Shown here piece after piece: positions 61,125 through 64,000 of a stretch of DNA of 64,000 nucleotides (within the stretch, counting starts at the first letter, position 1; every line of letters starts with the position of its first letter). The position numbers and the translations under genes are program-made. Source of the DNA: Delphinus delphis. Taxonomy: Eukaryota; Chordata; Mammalia; Artiodactyla; Delphinidae. The stretch spans positions 39,660,431-39,724,430 of the forward strand of contig NC_082696.1 of NCBI RefSeq assembly GCF_949987515.2. The letters are read 5' to 3'. Under the pieces are notes generated by a model. It was not told the DNA's origin. It did not search any database and saw only the letters and a program-made list of their open reading frames with translations.

Positions 61125-61718
61125 CAGGCGTCCCCAACCCCTGGTACCGGTCTGTGGCCTGTTAGGAACAGGGGATGAGCAGTGAGCGAGCCAAACTTCA
61201 TCTGTATTTACAGCTGCTCCCCATCACGCGTATTACCACCTGAGCTCCGCCTCCTGTCAGATCAGCGGCAGCATTAGATTCTTATGGGAGCTCAAACTGT
61301 ACTGTGAACTGTGCATGTGAGGGATCTAGGTTGCGTGCTCCTTATGAGACTCTAATGCCTGAGGCGATCTGAGGCGGTGATGCTAGTGCTGGGGAGCGGC
61401 TGCAAATACAGATTATCATTAGCAGAGAGGTTTGACTGCACAGAGACCATAATAAATCAATTGCTTGCAGACTCATATCAAAACCCTGTCAGTGAGTGGC
61501 AAGTGAAAACAAGCTCTTGGCTCCCACTGATTCTGCATTATGATGAGTTGTATAATTATTTCATTATATATTACAATGTAATAATAACAGAAATAAAGTG
61601 CACAGTAAATGTAATGCTCTTGAATCATCCTGAAACCATTCTCCCCCACACCCCAGTCCATAGAAAAATTTTCTTCCACGAAACCGGTCCCTGGTGCCAA
61701 AAAGGTTGGGGACTGCTG
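61125..61718 (+). mobile_element. MER1A-like hAT-Charlie element
   Basis: It starts CAGGCGTCCCCAACCCCTGG and ends AAGGTTGGGGACTGCTG as imperfect terminal inverted repeats. The internal text CTGAGCTCCGCCTCCTGTCA and GAGGGATCTAGGTTGCGTGC matches the MER1 group. The octamers TTTTACAA (61117-61124) and TTTTGCAA (61719-61726) are the hAT target duplication. At 594 bp it is close to the longer MER1 form. The frame at 61377-61775 is element sequence. Confidence 0.85.
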
Positions 61719-61726
61719 TTTTGCAA

Positions 61727-63396
61727 CATAAATGTCAAGGGCCTTATAACCATTCTGTCCAATTATATTTTATAGTCTCAAGGTTTTTACATTCTTGAAG
61801 GCAGGGACCATATCCTGTTCATATTTGTGAATAATAAACTAAAGGACATCAGGTAATATTTTATCTTTTTTTCTTATATCACATGTGTTTGTACTGGAGG
61901 ATCTTTTAGCCTTATAGCTCAGCCTTCCTGGGATTTCCCTTCACCGTCATCCTGGGAATTGCTTCTTCTCTCTTCTGATTTGGATTCTCTTTTACCTGGG
62001 ATTTAATTTCCTATTTCTTGGCTTACTCCCATGTTTTGATGGAGATAACTTTTTCAGAAAGGATTGGGGGATGGAGATATCCACAATATAATGTCGGGAG
62101 CTACAAAACAAATGGGTAAGTTGTAACTGATTTAGTAGGTCAGCAAAGCTAAAAGTAAATTGGCAGGGAATGCCCAGAAGCAACTTTTTATCACAGTATT
62201 CTAGAAACACTAGGAATTAGAGACACCACTGAAAATGGAGATGAAAATAGAGGATTAGGTGTGAAAGTCTAAGATTTTCAATAATAGGATTAGTTCAAAT
62301 TATAAGATTTAGATATGCCCTCACATTCTCTCAATTCCTACCCACTCAGCCTAGGTTACTGTTCTTCCCAACTTCGGCAGAACATTGGAGGTTTACCTTC
62401 TGGAAATCGTGAATCAGAGACAAGTGCAGCTAAGGGAAGCGGTATTGTGTTGAAAAAGACTAAATGTTATTATCTGTCAGTTCAAGAGATATATTATCAT
62501 TCAATTTCCTCTCCTCCCCAAATTTGTTTTTCTTAGCATTAATAAGGCATTATTTTTCCATCTGCTTAGTTTTTCCCTATGTATCTACCAGTAATATATC
62601 TCAAGACTTTTTCTGCAAAAGCATAATAATAATAATGTCAAATATGACAGTGCTTACTGTGTGTCAGGTATTATTCTAAGCACTTGGAGGATTGGTTTAA
62701 GAAGATTGGTGGAAGAGGTATATAGATGATCCTCTGAGAATACACTCAGATTGAGGGAGTATTTTTGACTCATGTCAATGCTCTGATCTCTCCTTCTGCA
62801 AAAGAGGTAAAATAATCCCTTTTGTTTGTCAGCCTCTTTCCTCAGCTACCCTAGTGCTTACTCAGCTGGGCTTATGAGCAAGTAGACATGGTGGCAGGGG
62901 CTAGACATTGTTTATCAAATAAGGATCAAAAAACAGGAATATTTATTTAACAAAGAGAACATGGATTTGCTCCAAAATGTTAGGAGACCATGTGTGTATC
63001 TTGTATTGCCCCTTGCTAGAAGCTCCGTATAGTATCTAATCAGCCATTAAGTTTGAACATTGAATCTGCTGGATTAAAGGCTCAAGTGATAGAGTTTCTA
63101 GATTTGGAGCCTGCCTCAGATCTTATTCTAGCCTCTAGGTCACATAAAATTGATAGTTAGAGGTTACTTGATATAAATCAGAGAAGCATACCGAAATATT
63201 GTAGGTGTTGCTTCTAAAACTCACAGAGGCTAAAATCATGCATTATGTCACTTCCTTGGTGGTAAATAGTATAAGATTTAATAATATATCATGTATATTA
63301 CATGTGATATCTTGACATTCTAGGGCACTAGAACTCAGAAACTTCACTGAGATGCCATTGAAATGTCCCAGTTTTTTGGATCTCTCACTCTCTGGC
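61727..63396. other. Intron; no clear element
   Basis: Unique-looking intron, with ATAATAATAAT and TGTGTCAGGTATTATTCTAAGC at 62620-62690 hinting at an old MIR/L2-type repeat. No exon is supported. Confidence 0.5.
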
Positions 63397-63426
63397 ACAC
63401 CTATTTTTTTTTTTTTTTTTTTTTTT
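63397..63426. repeat. Poly(T) tract
   Basis: An uninterrupted T run of about 25 bases without a recognisable SINE or L1 body beside it. Confidence 0.9.
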
Positions 63427-63867
63427 AACTAAAACATGTAGAATGCCAGATACTTCCTTTTCACCTAGGTCCAGTTAACATATCATCGGTAGAGTAGTTT
63501 TTCATGATGACCTGAGGGATGATAGGACAGTCAAGGCTGCCCTGGACTAAATTTTGTTAAAATGAAAGATGTGTTACTGTCCATGTTGGGTGAAAGCAGA
63601 CTGCTCCTGGTATTCACATTGGCCAAATTAGCAGTATCTTCTCAGTTAGAGGCTTTGTTAATTTACTCTCCTAAGGAGACTTCATCCTGATTATGTCTTT
63701 TGTTACATATAATTAACAGATACACTAAGGCAGGAAACATGTGCAGACTGAGCAATGCAGTATAAAGTGTCTAATAAAGATAGGGACTTAGCCTTCAGTG
63801 CCTGAGGTGAGATGAGAAAGCTGTTATTAGATGTCATCAATAAACCTGACTCAAATAAGGCAGTACG

Positions 63868-64000
63868 TTTTTTGTTTTTTTTTTTTTTGCGGTACGCGGG
63901 CCTCTCACTGTTGTGGCCTCTCCCGTTGCGGAGCACAGGCTCCGGATGCGCAGGCTCAGTGGCCATGGCTCACGGGCCCAGCCGCTCCGCAGCATGTGGG
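63868..64000 (-). mobile_element. CHR-2 SINE, antisense, cut by window end
   Basis: A T-rich tail is followed by GCGGTACGCGGGCCTCTCAC, CTCCCGTTGCGGAGCACAGG and the body as far as CGCAGCATGTGGG. The copy looks close to the others' shared consensus, so it is probably young. The tRNA-derived head lies past the window. Confidence 0.92.

Larger units (their letters stand above)
1..64000 (+). other. TBC1D32: TBC1D32 (BROMI) gene, internal portion, 13 exons seen
   Basis: Seen: thirteen AG/GT-bounded coding segments on the + strand join into one open frame of 497 codons plus 2 nt, with matching phases at all twelve junctions. Known: the joined peptide matches my recollection of mammalian TBC1D32 (broad-minded), a protein of about 1250 residues. 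It acts at the primary cilium with the kinase CCRK/CDK20, and it is needed for normal cilium structure and strong Sonic hedgehog responses. Inferred: the window holds roughly the middle 40 percent, an alpha-helical armadillo-like region. The start codon, promoter, C-terminal TBC domain and stop codon are not here, so regulation cannot be judged. Both ends of the window are intron. Identity rests on recall of the human protein, not on a search. Confidence 0.85.

Noticed and set aside
1..64000. A search for CRISPR arrays, operons, tRNA or other small RNA genes, or a new system
   Set aside because: Nothing of the kind was seen. tRNA-like text occurs only as SINE heads. The window is ordinary mammalian intron and exon sequence.

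Overview
The window is intronic-scale mammalian DNA, almost certainly from a cetacean. It carries many copies of the tRNA-derived CHR SINEs. Several are the short type with a head like GCGGTACGCGGGCCTCTCAC, known to be abundant in whales and dolphins, and others are the longer CHR-1-like type. It also carries cetartiodactyl-type L1 3' ends and a palindromic mariner MITE. No BovB or Bov-A ruminant repeats were seen. The exact species cannot be read from the sequence.

One protein-coding gene spans the window on the + strand. I recognise it as TBC1D32 (broad-minded, BROMI), a ciliary and Hedgehog-pathway protein. Thirteen consecutive internal coding exons were found, starting at 1181, 7963, 11219, 13847, 18565, 20313, 32580, 33366, 40909, 43643, 45568, 48623 and 55442. 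All have AG/GT borders and all phases join without a break. They total 1493 nt, or 497 codons plus 2 nt. They encode a middle helical (armadillo-like) part of the protein. The start codon, the first exons, the C-terminal TBC domain and the stop codon lie outside the window.

Layout: 1-13.9 kb has four exons in introns with hAT elements, a MITE, SINEs, old LINE remnants and a probable ERVL-type LTR. At 14.1-16.8 kb is a 5'-truncated L1 with target-site duplications. At 18.5-20.4 kb are two exons. At 20.4-32.6 kb is a 12-kb intron packed with antisense L1 pieces and SINEs. At 32.6-48.7 kb are six exons, an old sense L1 and a small poly(A)-bearing retrocopy nested in it. At 48.7-55.5 kb are a truncated L1, SINEs, MaLR-type LTRs, a MIR and the last visible exon. 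At 55.5-64 kb is an intron with MIR, SINE, old LINE and a MER1-like hAT element, ending inside a young SINE.

I see no bacterial-style system, operon, CRISPR array or new gene. The points most worth checking are two exons with alternative in-frame 3' splice sites, the uniform antisense orientation of all ten SINEs, a C-rich splice acceptor, and the nested retrocopy of an unidentified transcript.
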